Source: Gammaproteobacteria bacterium (GTDB lineage Bacteria; Pseudomonadota; Gammaproteobacteria; UBA9214). Taken from it: a stretch of 12,580 nucleotides of DNA. The stretch lies in NCBI GenBank assembly GCA_030599705.1, contig JAUVNM010000019.1, forward strand, positions 1 to 12,580, in the 5' to 3' direction. Below are positions 1 through 6,473 of this stretch, in pieces. How positions within the stretch are numbered: the stretch's first letter is position 1; the number at the start of each line of letters is the position of its first letter. The notes beneath the pieces are model-generated. The model had not been told where the DNA came from. It saw nothing but the letters and a program-made list of their open reading frames with translations, and ran no database searches. The translations under genes were made by a program, and so were the position numbers.

Positions 1-65
1 ATGGTGATGCAATAGACTTGATGATGCAGGGAATGACGCCCCCTGCGTAATGCGTCGTAGGACAT
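1..65 (-). CDS. REP-associated tyrosine transposase (RAYT), N-terminal fragment cut by window edge
   Basis: Only the first 21 codons lie in the window. They read MSYDALRRGRHSL followed by HHQVYCIT. This resembles the start of REP-associated tyrosine transposases (Y1/HUH superfamily, COG1943), whose N-termini typically have a pattern like Y..LR.GR.S..GQ.Y.IT leading into the first beta strand of the catalytic domain. These enzymes are single-strand DNA nucleases that process REP palindromes. The start is supported by AGGAGG at 71-76 with 5 bases of spacing, and by a REP-type hairpin at 88-110 just upstream, the usual genomic setting for a RAYT. The HUH and tyrosine motifs lie outside the window, so activity cannot be judged. 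The family call rests on a short stretch plus context. Confidence 0.7.
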   Translation of the reverse strand, partial: MSYDALRRGRHSLHHQVYCIT

Positions 66-70
66 GGTGA

Positions 71-76
71 CCTCCT
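71..76 (-). promoter_or_regulatory. Shine-Dalgarno of the RAYT gene
   Basis: Read on the minus strand the bases are AGGAGG, five bases before the ATG whose first base is at position 65. This is a near-perfect anti-16S match and is the main reason to accept the short edge reading frame as a real gene start. Confidence 0.8.
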
Positions 77-87
77 TGTCTCCAATG

Positions 88-110
88 GGGCCGAATGAAT
101 TCGGCCCTAC
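88..110 (-). repeat. REP-like palindrome with 5' GTAG tetranucleotide
   Basis: On the minus strand GTAG (110-107) is followed by a perfect hairpin: GGCCGAAT, a two-base loop TC, then ATTCGGCC, with one further flanking G/C pair. A GTAG or GGAG tetranucleotide followed by a palindrome is the known architecture of RAYT-recognised REP elements. It sits between the end of the DUF4340 gene and the start of the RAYT gene. No T-tract follows the stem on the minus strand, so a simple intrinsic terminator for the ABC operon is less likely, although the hairpin may still affect the 3' end of that transcript. Confidence 0.75.
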
Positions 111-162
111 AACGGTAACTTACCCACTCAATCAGGGGAAGAGCCGTCTAAACTACTACAAT

Positions 163-1038
163 TCACTCAATACTTTCCGTGTCCCCTTCAGCCTTCGGCA
201 ATGCAAACAAGCTGTCCTTGAGTCTGGCCGCGAAGTGGTACTTGATGCCCCGGTCCGGGCGTGCGAGGACGAGGTCGGGTGCATGCGAAACCACCTGTAA
301 CACCAGCGGCTCCGGCTGTCCCGTTGTGTAAATTGCGATCTGTTCGGCGGCGGCGGCTCCGTCGTAACCGCTGATATACAGGGATCTGGCATTCTGCCAG
401 TTGTCGATGAGCTGTTGCAGTGCATCGGCGCTGGTGCTGTCATCGGCGGGATCCAGCTGCCAGTGCGCGTCTTCCGACTGGCTGAGTGTCAGTCCCGGTA
501 GCTCCAGGCGGGTGATGGCGCCGCGCTCCGCCAGCAGTTTGCGTGCAACAAAATTATACGGTTCCGCATTTATCAAGTGCTGGTACTGGTCGGAAATCAG
601 GTAGACGGTGTCATCGACCTGAACGTAACGCCGCTTATAGAGTGCCTCGGTTGCACCGATACGAACCTCCCTGTCGTTGAAGGTCACGGTGGCCTGCGGA
701 GGTTCGAGACCGAGCTGGGCCCGATCCAGTGTGGCGGCGGGATAGTGGGTGTCAGCAGATGTCTGCAGCAGGCGCAGCAGGGCATTGACCTGGAATTCCG
801 CGGCTGGCAGTTCATGTTCGCCGGTAAACAGGTACCAGCGCTCCGCCTGTTTGGTAAACGTCAGCTGTTCAAGGTGCTCGCGGGTCACCGAGATACTGAC
901 AACCTCGCCGGGGGTGAACCCCGCGACAATCGCCTGCGGGGCGGTCTCGGGTTCCAGTCCGGGCCGGTAAATCACCACCAGCACAAGTACCAGCGCCAGC
1001 GCGGCAAGGCCGAGGTTGAGCAGTATGCGTGTCGACAT
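163..1038 (-). CDS. DUF4340 domain-containing protein, periplasmic auxiliary subunit of Gld-type ABC system
   Basis: This 291-residue protein has one N-terminal transmembrane helix (about residues 5-24, followed by the stop-transfer region around YRPGLEPE). The rest is an extracytoplasmic alpha/beta domain matching the general look of DUF4340: strand-rich, with a segment around FNDREVRIGATEALYKRRYV that resembles the family's repeated core. DUF4340 proteins are typically encoded directly after GldG-like genes, as here, and are thought to act as periplasmic partners of the ABC complex; no biochemical activity is established. It is the last gene of the operon. Its ATG overlaps the stop of the GldG-like gene by one base (TGATG), implying translational coupling. 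Its 3' end faces the REP at 88-110. No missing segments are evident. Confidence 0.82.
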   Translation of the reverse strand: MSTRILLNLGLAALALVLVLVVIYRPGLEPETAPQAIVAGFTPGEVVSISVTREHLEQLTFTKQAERWYLFTGEHELPAAEFQVNALLRLLQTSADTHYPAATLDRAQLGLEPPQATVTFNDREVRIGATEALYKRRYVQVDDTVYLISDQYQHLINAEPYNFVARKLLAERGAITRLELPGLTLSQSEDAHWQLDPADDSTSADALQQLIDNWQNARSLYISGYDGAAAAEQIAIYTTGQPEPLVLQVVSHAPDLVLARPDRGIKYHFAARLKDSLFALPKAEGDTESIE

Positions 1039-2405
1039 CAGCGCCGCCGTCGGCGCAGCCAGATGACCAGGCCGATAATCAGCAACAGCGCCGGCAGGCC
1101 GATGAGCGAGCCGAGACCGATCACAATCTGCGCCGTACGCCCGAGTTCCAGGGTGGTATCCGGTGCGGTCCTGACCTGGATATTGATGAACGCGTCATCG
1201 TGGCTCAGCCAGTGCACCAGGTTCAGACCGAGGTCGAGGTTGCCGCCGTTGCCGAGATAGGTGTTGGACAGGAAATCACCGTCGCCGATGACGACAATAC
1301 GCTGCGCGCGCGGGGCTTCTTCCTGTTCGTCATCAGCCGCCGCGGTACTGGTGATGACCACACCGATATCCAGCGGCCCGGCGCGTTCGTCGCTGTCTGC
1401 ATCGAACTGGACATTGCCTCCCAGTGTATTGATCTCGGTCCACGAGCGCGGTGCGGTGGTGAGCAGCGGAGTGAACTCCCACGCATCGGCCGGGCTGGTT
1501 TCCAGGGCGGCGACTTCCGGGAATACCGTGACCATGCCAAGGTCGCTTGTTACCTCGTGGTTCGGGTAGGCAGTCAGCACGACAAACGACGGGTTTTCGA
1601 TACCGAACATCTGCGTGTTGGCATCCACGACCATGCCCGGCAGAAAGGTCACACCGAGCTGCTCGGCCAGTCGTTCCAGGCCGGCCGGTTTGCCGGGTTC
1701 CGCCAGCCACAGCAGGTTGCCGCCGTGTTCGACGTAATTACGCAACTGCTCGACTTCACCCGGCAGCAGGGTAACGCGCGGTCCGGCAATGACCAGCAGG
1801 TTGGTGTTCTCCGGTATGGGGTTCTCGGCGAGGTTGATGCGCTGCACCTTGAGGCCCTTGCGTTCCAGTTCCTTGCCAAACTGGCCGAGGTCATGGTTTG
1901 CCTCGCCGTGCGGGTTGCGTTCGCCGTGCCCGGTCAGAAACACGATCCAGCGATCGTCCTGGCGCGACAGCCGCAGCAGGGCATTCGTCAGCTGTTGCTC
2001 GTTGAGACGCTGGATATTTTCACTGCGTCCCTGGTAGCTGATCACCAGCTCGCCATTGATAGTGATGTTCTGCACGCGCACACGTTCCGGCGCGGTGTCC
2101 GGGTTGACGAACTCCAGCGTGATGTCCGGCTTGAAGCGCTGGTAGTGCGACACCTGCGCCTGGATCTGCTTGCGCAGCAGATCGTCCTCGCGGGCGAAGG
2201 CGGTCAGGGCAACGCTGTCCGTCAGATCAGCCAGCAGTTCGCGGGTATCGTCAGTGACCGTGTTGCGGCTGCCGCTGGTCCAGTCGGACTGATAGACATA
2301 CTGTGTGCTGAGCCAGCCAAGCAGCCCGATAATGCCGATAAACAACACGGCAAACACCCAGGATTGCAGGCGCAAGATGAGGCGGGAGCGGCGGGTGATT
2401 TCCAT
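1038..2405 (-). CDS. gldG: GldG-like ABC transporter auxiliary (periplasmic substrate-binding-like) protein
   Basis: The 455-residue protein has a membrane anchor at about 16-34, a large periplasmic region, and a C-terminal helix at about 426-450 ending in five arginines. This is the topology of the GldG/ABC_transp_aux family. Recognisable family segments are FLTGHGE at 156-162 and the stretch at about 205-234 with AGPR, LPGE and EHGGNLLWL, which resembles a GATase-like fold without a catalytic role. In Bacteroidetes GldG works with GldA and GldF in gliding; proteobacterial homologues occur without gliding machinery and their cargo is unknown. The gene overlaps the permease stop by one base (TAATG) and the DUF4340 start by one base (TGATG). 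The long open frame on the opposite strand over this gene is a GC-driven shadow. Confidence 0.88.
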   Translation of the reverse strand: MEITRRSRLILRLQSWVFAVLFIGIIGLLGWLSTQYVYQSDWTSGSRNTVTDDTRELLADLTDSVALTAFAREDDLLRKQIQAQVSHYQRFKPDITLEFVNPDTAPERVRVQNITINGELVISYQGRSENIQRLNEQQLTNALLRLSRQDDRWIVFLTGHGERNPHGEANHDLGQFGKELERKGLKVQRINLAENPIPENTNLLVIAGPRVTLLPGEVEQLRNYVEHGGNLLWLAEPGKPAGLERLAEQLGVTFLPGMVVDANTQMFGIENPSFVVLTAYPNHEVTSDLGMVTVFPEVAALETSPADAWEFTPLLTTAPRSWTEINTLGGNVQFDADSDERAGPLDIGVVITSTAAADDEQEEAPRAQRIVVIGDGDFLSNTYLGNGGNLDLGLNLVHWLSHDDAFINIQVRTAPDTTLELGRTAQIVIGLGSLIGLPALLLIIGLVIWLRRRRR

Positions 2406-3157
2406 TAGTGCTGCAGCCGGTCCGCGTCGAGGCGGCGAATGCTGAGCCCGAGAAACAGGACGCTGATGAGCAGGTAATACAAGACGTCAGTACTGTTGAC
2501 CAGACCCTTCAGCAGGGCCTCGTAGTGGCGCAACAGTGACAGCCAGGCAAACAGGCCGCTGGTCTGGTCTGCATTGACACCGGTCCAGTCAATGATCCAC
2601 AACAGCAACAGCAGGCCGAAGGTGCTGATGGCCGCGACTGTGGGTTGCTCCGTCAGCGACGACATGAACAGGCCGATGGCAGCGAACGCAGCCACCAGCA
2701 GCCCCAGTCCCGCCAGCCCGGCGGCGAATTTGCCGAGGTCGAGCGCGGTGCCGGCCAGCAGCGACAGCGGCATCAGTGCCAGCAGGGCGATCAGTACACC
2801 AAAGAACGCCAGTACCCCGAGGTACTTGCCGAGAATGATTTCGGTCATCGACACCGGAGCCGAGAACAACAGGCTCAGAGTGCGGTTGCGGCGTTCCTCA
2901 CTGAGCAGCCGCATGGTAATCAGCGGGGTAATCAGCAGCAGCACGATGCCGGCATCGGCAAGCAGCGGTGCGACAATGATATCCGTCACCCCGGGTGCGC
3001 CCTCGATGGTCGCGAGCTGCGGCTGCAGCATCAGATAGCCGTCGATTTGCGCCAGAAACAGGTAGGCGATAATGAACTGCACCACGGCGAGGATCGACCA
3101 GGCCAGCGGCGACAGAAACAGACTGCGCAGTTCGCGCCCGGCGATGGTGAATATCAT
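2405..3157 (-). CDS. gldF: ABC-2 type permease, GldF-like
   Basis: This is a 250-residue polytopic membrane protein with about six hydrophobic helices (roughly 17-37, 62-83, 110-135, 143-166, 174-190 and 224-240). The cytosolic segment at 85-103, with SEERRNRTLSLLFSAPVS, is the hallmark of ABC-2 permeases of the NosY/GldF type, where it contacts the ATPase. It would form the membrane channel of the complex, probably as a dimer or with the two anchored periplasmic subunits. Its start overlaps the ATPase stop by one base (TGATG), and its TAA overlaps the start of the GldG-like gene by one base. Length is normal for the family. The transported substrate, if there is one, cannot be inferred. Confidence 0.9.
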   Translation of the reverse strand: MIFTIAGRELRSLFLSPLAWSILAVVQFIIAYLFLAQIDGYLMLQPQLATIEGAPGVTDIIVAPLLADAGIVLLLITPLITMRLLSEERRNRTLSLLFSAPVSMTEIILGKYLGVLAFFGVLIALLALMPLSLLAGTALDLGKFAAGLAGLGLLVAAFAAIGLFMSSLTEQPTVAAISTFGLLLLLWIIDWTGVNADQTSGLFAWLSLLRHYEALLKGLVNSTDVLYYLLISVLFLGLSIRRLDADRLQH

Positions 3158-4110
3158 CAGGCGGCAGCCTCTGTGTTACTGCCCGGTTCATCGGAACAGG
3201 TCAGTTCGATAAAGATTTGGTCCAGCGTGCGGCGTTCGGGGGCGAGCTCATACAGGCGCCAGCCATTGGTAACTGCCTGCGCGATCAGTGCCTCTGACGG
3301 GTCGGTGTCCGCGTAATTCAGGCGCATGCGCCCGTCGGGCAGCGTGTCCACCTGCGTGACACCGGGGACCTGCTGCAGTGTGCCGGTATCCGGCGCGGCA
3401 TGGAAACCGGCGATCAGGCTGGTGGTGTTCAGGCGTTGCTCGAGCCCGGCGATGCTGTCGGCAAACACCAGTTGCCCTGCGTTGATGATCTGCACCCGGG
3501 TGCAGGTGGCCTGTACCTCGGGCAGAATGTGGGTGGACAGGATAATACCGTGTTCCTCGCCGAGCTCGCGGATCAGGGCACGGATCTCGCGGATCTGGAT
3601 GGGGTCGAGGCCAACCGTCGGTTCATCGAGTACCACCACCGCGGGCGTATGCAGGATCGCCTGCGCGATACCGACGCGCTGCTGGTAGCCCTTGGAGAGG
3701 TTGCCGATCAGGCGGCGGCGCACATCGCCGAGGCCGCAGCGTTCCCGGGCGGTGTCGATGGCTTTGCCGATATGACCGCGGGCAATACGGTTCAGTTTTG
3801 CGCAGTATTGCAGGTATTCGTCCACGGTGAGTTCGCGGTACACCGGCGGCTGCTCCGGCAGGTAGCCGATCTCGTGCTTGGCGCGTTTCGGGTTGTCCAG
3901 CAGGTCGATGCCGCTGATAGTGACACTGCCGGCGCTCGGCGCGAGGTTGCCGGTGATTACCTGCATGGTGGAGGACTTGCCGGCGCCGTTGGGGCCGAGA
4001 AAGCCCAGCACCTCGCCCTTGGCGAGCTCGAAACTGACGTCATTTACCGCACAGGTCTGCCCGTAGTAACGGGTCAGGTGTTCGACGTGGACCAGCACTT
4101 CCTTCTGCAT
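3157..4110 (-). CDS. gldA: ABC transporter ATP-binding protein, GldA-like
   Basis: This 317-residue cytosolic ATPase energises the GldF-like permease. All nucleotide-binding elements are present: Walker A GPNGAGKSS at 39-47, Q-loop Gln87 in PEQPPVY, signature LSKGYQQR at 138-145, Walker B VVVLDEP with Glu163, D-loop GLD at 167-169, and switch His194. After about residue 215 comes the extra C-terminal domain (about 100 residues) typical of the ABC-2/GldA branch (DRA/Nod/Gld ATPases). It is the first gene of the operon. The start codon lies about 36 bases after the expected transcription start of the promoter at 4153-4180. The ribosome binding site is weak (CCGGA about 11 bases upstream). The gene name follows family membership and does not imply gliding motility. 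Confidence 0.92.
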   Translation of the reverse strand: MQKEVLVHVEHLTRYYGQTCAVNDVSFELAKGEVLGFLGPNGAGKSSTMQVITGNLAPSAGSVTISGIDLLDNPKRAKHEIGYLPEQPPVYRELTVDEYLQYCAKLNRIARGHIGKAIDTARERCGLGDVRRRLIGNLSKGYQQRVGIAQAILHTPAVVVLDEPTVGLDPIQIREIRALIRELGEEHGIILSTHILPEVQATCTRVQIINAGQLVFADSIAGLEQRLNTTSLIAGFHAAPDTGTLQQVPGVTQVDTLPDGRMRLNYADTDPSEALIAQAVTNGWRLYELAPERRTLDQIFIELTCSDEPGSNTEAAA

Positions 4111-4152
4111 GGATAATGGATTCCGGTGGTTAAATCTGATATATGGGCGCGC

Positions 4153-4180
4153 ATTATAAACCGAATTGCCGCCATGTTAA
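4153..4180 (-). promoter_or_regulatory. Sigma-70-type promoter for the Gld-like ABC operon
   Basis: On the minus strand the -35 hexamer TTAACA (4180-4175, five of six bases match consensus) is separated by 16 bases from a perfect -10 hexamer TATAAT (4158-4153). Initiation would fall near 4146, giving a leader of about 36 bases before the ATPase ATG at 4110. No operator palindrome overlaps it. This is inferred from sequence match alone. Confidence 0.75.
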
Positions 4181-4201
4181 GGGGCAGTTGGTATCTCTAT
4201 C

Positions 4202-4325
4202 TGTAGGAGCGGGCTGAAGGTGAGGCGCTTGCGCCGACAAGGTGAGCTTGCGAGAGGGTGGCCTGGGCCAGAAGGCTGCCCTGGGGCATGCCCGCGAACA
4301 ATTCGCTGCCAAGGCAGCTCCTGCA
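4202..4325. repeat. REP-like doublet (BIME-like) with inverted ends
   Basis: The ends are inverted copies: TGTAGGAGC at 4202-4210 and GCTCCTGCA at 4317-4325 (eight of nine bases complementary). Inside are several short perfect hairpins: GGCGC-TT-GCGCC at 4224-4235, GGCC-TG-GGCC at about 4260-4269, GGGCATGCCC at about 4284-4293, and GCTGCC-AA-GGCAGC at 4305-4318. The motif TGTAGGAGC followed by a GC-rich palindrome is the style of gammaproteobacterial (for example Pseudomonas) REP elements, and two in head-to-head orientation form a REP doublet. It lies in the divergent intergenic region upstream of the hydantoinase-like gene. The plus-strand reading frame through it appears non-coding. Confidence 0.72.
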
Positions 4326-4368
4326 ATACTACCTATAGCAGTCCCTCCTCCCAGCACCTTGCGTCCCC

Positions 4369-4398
4369 TTCCGGCTGTCCGCTACGCTTCGGCCGGAA
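4369..4398. repeat. Inverted repeat overlapping the hydantoinase-like start codon
   Basis: The arms TTCCGGC (4369-4375) and GCCGGAA (4392-4398) are perfectly complementary with a 16-base loop. The last base of the right arm is the A of the ATG start. The reverse-strand reading, starting GTCATTCCGGCCGAAGCG, resembles a family of dispersed palindromes common in proteobacterial intergenic regions. In mRNA this hairpin would occupy the ribosome landing site, so it may restrict translation; it may also be a mobile palindrome that supplied the start codon. Confidence 0.6.
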
Positions 4399-6392
4399 TG
4401 ACCAATAAATCCGAACCCCCGACCCTGCTCCTCGGCGTTGACACCGGCGGCACCTTTACCGATTTTGTGCTGTTCGATGGCCAGGCGCTGCGCGTGCACA
4501 AGGTGTTGTCTACCCCGCAGGCTCCCGAGCAGGCCATCCTGCAGGGCATTCGCGATCTCGGCCTGACCACCGGCAAGCTGCAGGTGGTGCATGGTTCGAC
4601 CGTGGCGACCAACGCGGTGCTGGAGCGCAAGGGCGTGCGCACGGTCTACATTGCCAACCAGGGGCTTGGTGATGTACTGACTATCGGCCGCCAGGCGCGC
4701 CGCGAGCTCTACAACCTGCAGCCGCAGCCGCAGCCGCCACCCGTGCCGCGGGAGCTGTGCCTCGAGGTCGGTGCCCGCATCGGCGCCGACGGCAGCCGCC
4801 TCGCTGAACCTGGTGAGGCTGACAAGACACATCTGTTGCAACAGATTGACAATCTCAAGCCGGAAGCCGTCGCCATTAACCTGCTGTTCTCGTTCCTCGA
4901 TGACAGCGATGAACGCACCATTGAAACCTGGCTGGAAGCCGCGTTCCCGGACCTGTTCATCTCGCGGTCCTCGGCCGTACTGCCGGAATACAAGGAATAC
5001 GAGCGCGGCATTGCCACCTGGCTGAATGCCTGGATCGGTCCGTGCGTGGCCGGTTACCTGCAGCGCCTGGGCGAGCAGTTGCAGCCGGCGCCGGTGAGCG
5101 TCATGCAAAGTGCGGGCGGCACCGTGGCCGCGGAACACGCCGGCGAGAAGGCGGTACACCTGCTGCTGTCCGGCCCGGCCGGCGGCCTCATGGGTGCACG
5201 CTTTATCGGCCAGCAGGCCGGCATCCGACAGTTGCTGAGTTTCGATATGGGTGGCACTTCGACCGATGTCGCGCTGATTGAAGGCGACATCAAGCTGACC
5301 TCCGAGGGACGCATCGGCCCGTGGCCGGTCGCGGTGCCGATGGTGGATATGCACACCATCGGGGCAGGGGGCGGCTCCATTGCGAGTATCGACAGTGGTG
5401 GACTGCTGCAGGTGGGACCGGAATCGGCCGGTGCGCTACCGGGCCCGGCGTGTTACGGGCAGAGCGGGGAACGGCCCACGGTTACCGATGCCAACCTTGT
5501 GCTGGGACGGCTGCGCCCGGACGCATTTCTCGGCGGCGCCATGACACTGGATGCCGCGGCGGCGGAACGCGCCGTCGCAACCATCGCCACACAACTGGAC
5601 ATCAGTATTGAGGAGGCCGCACGCGGCATTATCGACATTGCCAACGAACACATGGCGCAGGCCCTGCGTGTTATCTCGGTACAGCGCGGCGCCGACCCGC
5701 GCGCACACGTGCTGGTGTCCTTCGGTGGCGCCGGCGGCCTGCACGTGTGTGCATTGGCCGAGGCGCTCGGCATGACGCGCGCGCTGGTCCCCGTGCATGC
5801 CGGGGTGTTGTCTGCGCTCGGTATGCTTGCCGCTCCGCGTGCACGGCAGTTATCACACACCCTGACCGGGGAACTCACCGGTTTTGACACAGGCATGCTT
5901 GAAAAGGAATTACGGGTGCTGGCAGACAAGGGCCGCGGGGAACTGATCGCTGAAGGCATCCGGGAGCAGGACATTGAAACTGTCTACAGTCTCGACCTGC
6001 GCTACCATGGCCAGTCCTGTACCCTGACCCTGCCATGGCAGGACATTGCAAACACCGCGCAGGCCTTTCATCAAGAGCATGAACAGCGCTACGGACACCG
6101 CCTGAACACGCCGGTCGAACTCGTTAACATCCGTTGCAACCTGCAGAGTCGTCCAGCGGAGATCACCTTGCCCGAAGCGGGGCGTCAGCCGGCGGAAAGA
6201 CCCGAACCGGGTTATGCAGGTATCAGCGGGCATGGCGACAAGGTACCCGTATGGCGTCGGGAAAATCTGATGCAGGGCCAGGAAATTACCGGGCCGGCAA
6301 TTATTACCGAGACGGTTGCGACAACCTGGTTACCAGCGGGCTGGAGCTGTCGGGTTGATCGGGTGGGAAATCTGCTGCTGATAAATGGATAG
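4398..6392 (+). CDS. Hydantoinase/oxoprolinase family protein, HyuA type (ATP-dependent)
   Basis: The 664-residue protein has the three usual parts: an N-terminal hydantoinase A domain (about 10-190), the main hydantoinase A/oxoprolinase domain (about 200-480) and a C-terminal domain. Actin-like ATPase motifs are clear: GVDTGGTFTDF at 13-23, HGSTVATNAVLERKG at 65-79, LSGPAGG at 257-263, FDMGGTSTDVALIEG at 282-296, and GAGGGS at 322-327. The family uses ATP to activate cyclic amides or ketones (N-methylhydantoinase, 5-oxoprolinase, acetone or acetophenone carboxylase), usually with a HyuB partner; none is present here, so substrate and activity are open. A frame extending to 4242 exists, but those codons run through a REP doublet, so ATG 4398 is preferred. 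It lacks a clear Shine-Dalgarno and is overlapped by a hairpin. A Pro/Gln-rich insert (PQPQPPPVP) lies near residue 110. Confidence 0.88.
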   Translation: MTNKSEPPTLLLGVDTGGTFTDFVLFDGQALRVHKVLSTPQAPEQAILQGIRDLGLTTGKLQVVHGSTVATNAVLERKGVRTVYIANQGLGDVLTIGRQARRELYNLQPQPQPPPVPRELCLEVGARIGADGSRLAEPGEADKTHLLQQIDNLKPEAVAINLLFSFLDDSDERTIETWLEAAFPDLFISRSSAVLPEYKEYERGIATWLNAWIGPCVAGYLQRLGEQLQPAPVSVMQSAGGTVAAEHAGEKAVHLLLSGPAGGLMGARFIGQQAGIRQLLSFDMGGTSTDVALIEGDIKLTSEGRIGPWPVAVPMVDMHTIGAGGGSIASIDSGGLLQVGPESAGALPGPACYGQSGERPTVTDANLVLGRLRPDAFLGGAMTLDAAAAERAVATIATQLDISIEEAARGIIDIANEHMAQALRVISVQRGADPRAHVLVSFGGAGGLHVCALAEALGMTRALVPVHAGVLSALGMLAAPRARQLSHTLTGELTGFDTGMLEKELRVLADKGRGELIAEGIREQDIETVYSLDLRYHGQSCTLTLPWQDIANTAQAFHQEHEQRYGHRLNTPVELVNIRCNLQSRPAEITLPEAGRQPAERPEPGYAGISGHGDKVPVWRRENLMQGQEITGPAIITETVATTWLPAGWSCRVDRVGNLLLING

Positions 6393-6399
6393 AACAAAT

Positions 6400-6451
6400 G
6401 GTGTCAGAGCACATTTCTTCCTAATATAAGCAGTAATTGTGCTCTGACACC
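6400..6451. repeat. Perfect 14-bp inverted repeat between convergent genes
   Basis: GGTGTCAGAGCACA (6400-6413) and TGTGCTCTGACACC (6438-6451) are exact reverse complements separated by a 24-base AT-rich loop. It lies 7 bases after the hydantoinase-like stop and 22 bases before the stop of the convergent GGDEF-EAL gene, so transcripts from both sides would fold it. There is no long T-run on either side, so a canonical intrinsic terminator is not supported, but a role as a shared 3'-end structure is plausible. The sequence also resembles dispersed GTGTCAGAGC-type intergenic palindromes that I associate with RAYT-carrying proteobacteria; this is from memory. Confidence 0.75.
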
Positions 6452-6473
6452 TTATTCGCCTGATCTGTCCATG

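Noticed and set aside
88..107. Hairpin as an intrinsic terminator of the ABC operon
   Set aside because: No T-run follows the stem on the minus strand, and the GTAG prefix fits a REP better.
1029..2408. 459-codon open frame on the plus strand
   Set aside because: It is antisense to the GldG-like gene over its whole length, low-complexity in character, and is explained by GC-rich third positions of the real gene. No family features are visible.
4242..4397. 52-residue N-terminal extension of the hydantoinase-like protein
   Set aside because: The extra codons read through the REP doublet and the palindrome, and family proteins begin close to the GVDTGGTFTDF motif.
4329..5354. 341-codon open frame on the minus strand
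   Set aside because: It is antisense to the N-terminal half of the hydantoinase-like gene, whose ATPase motifs are unambiguous.
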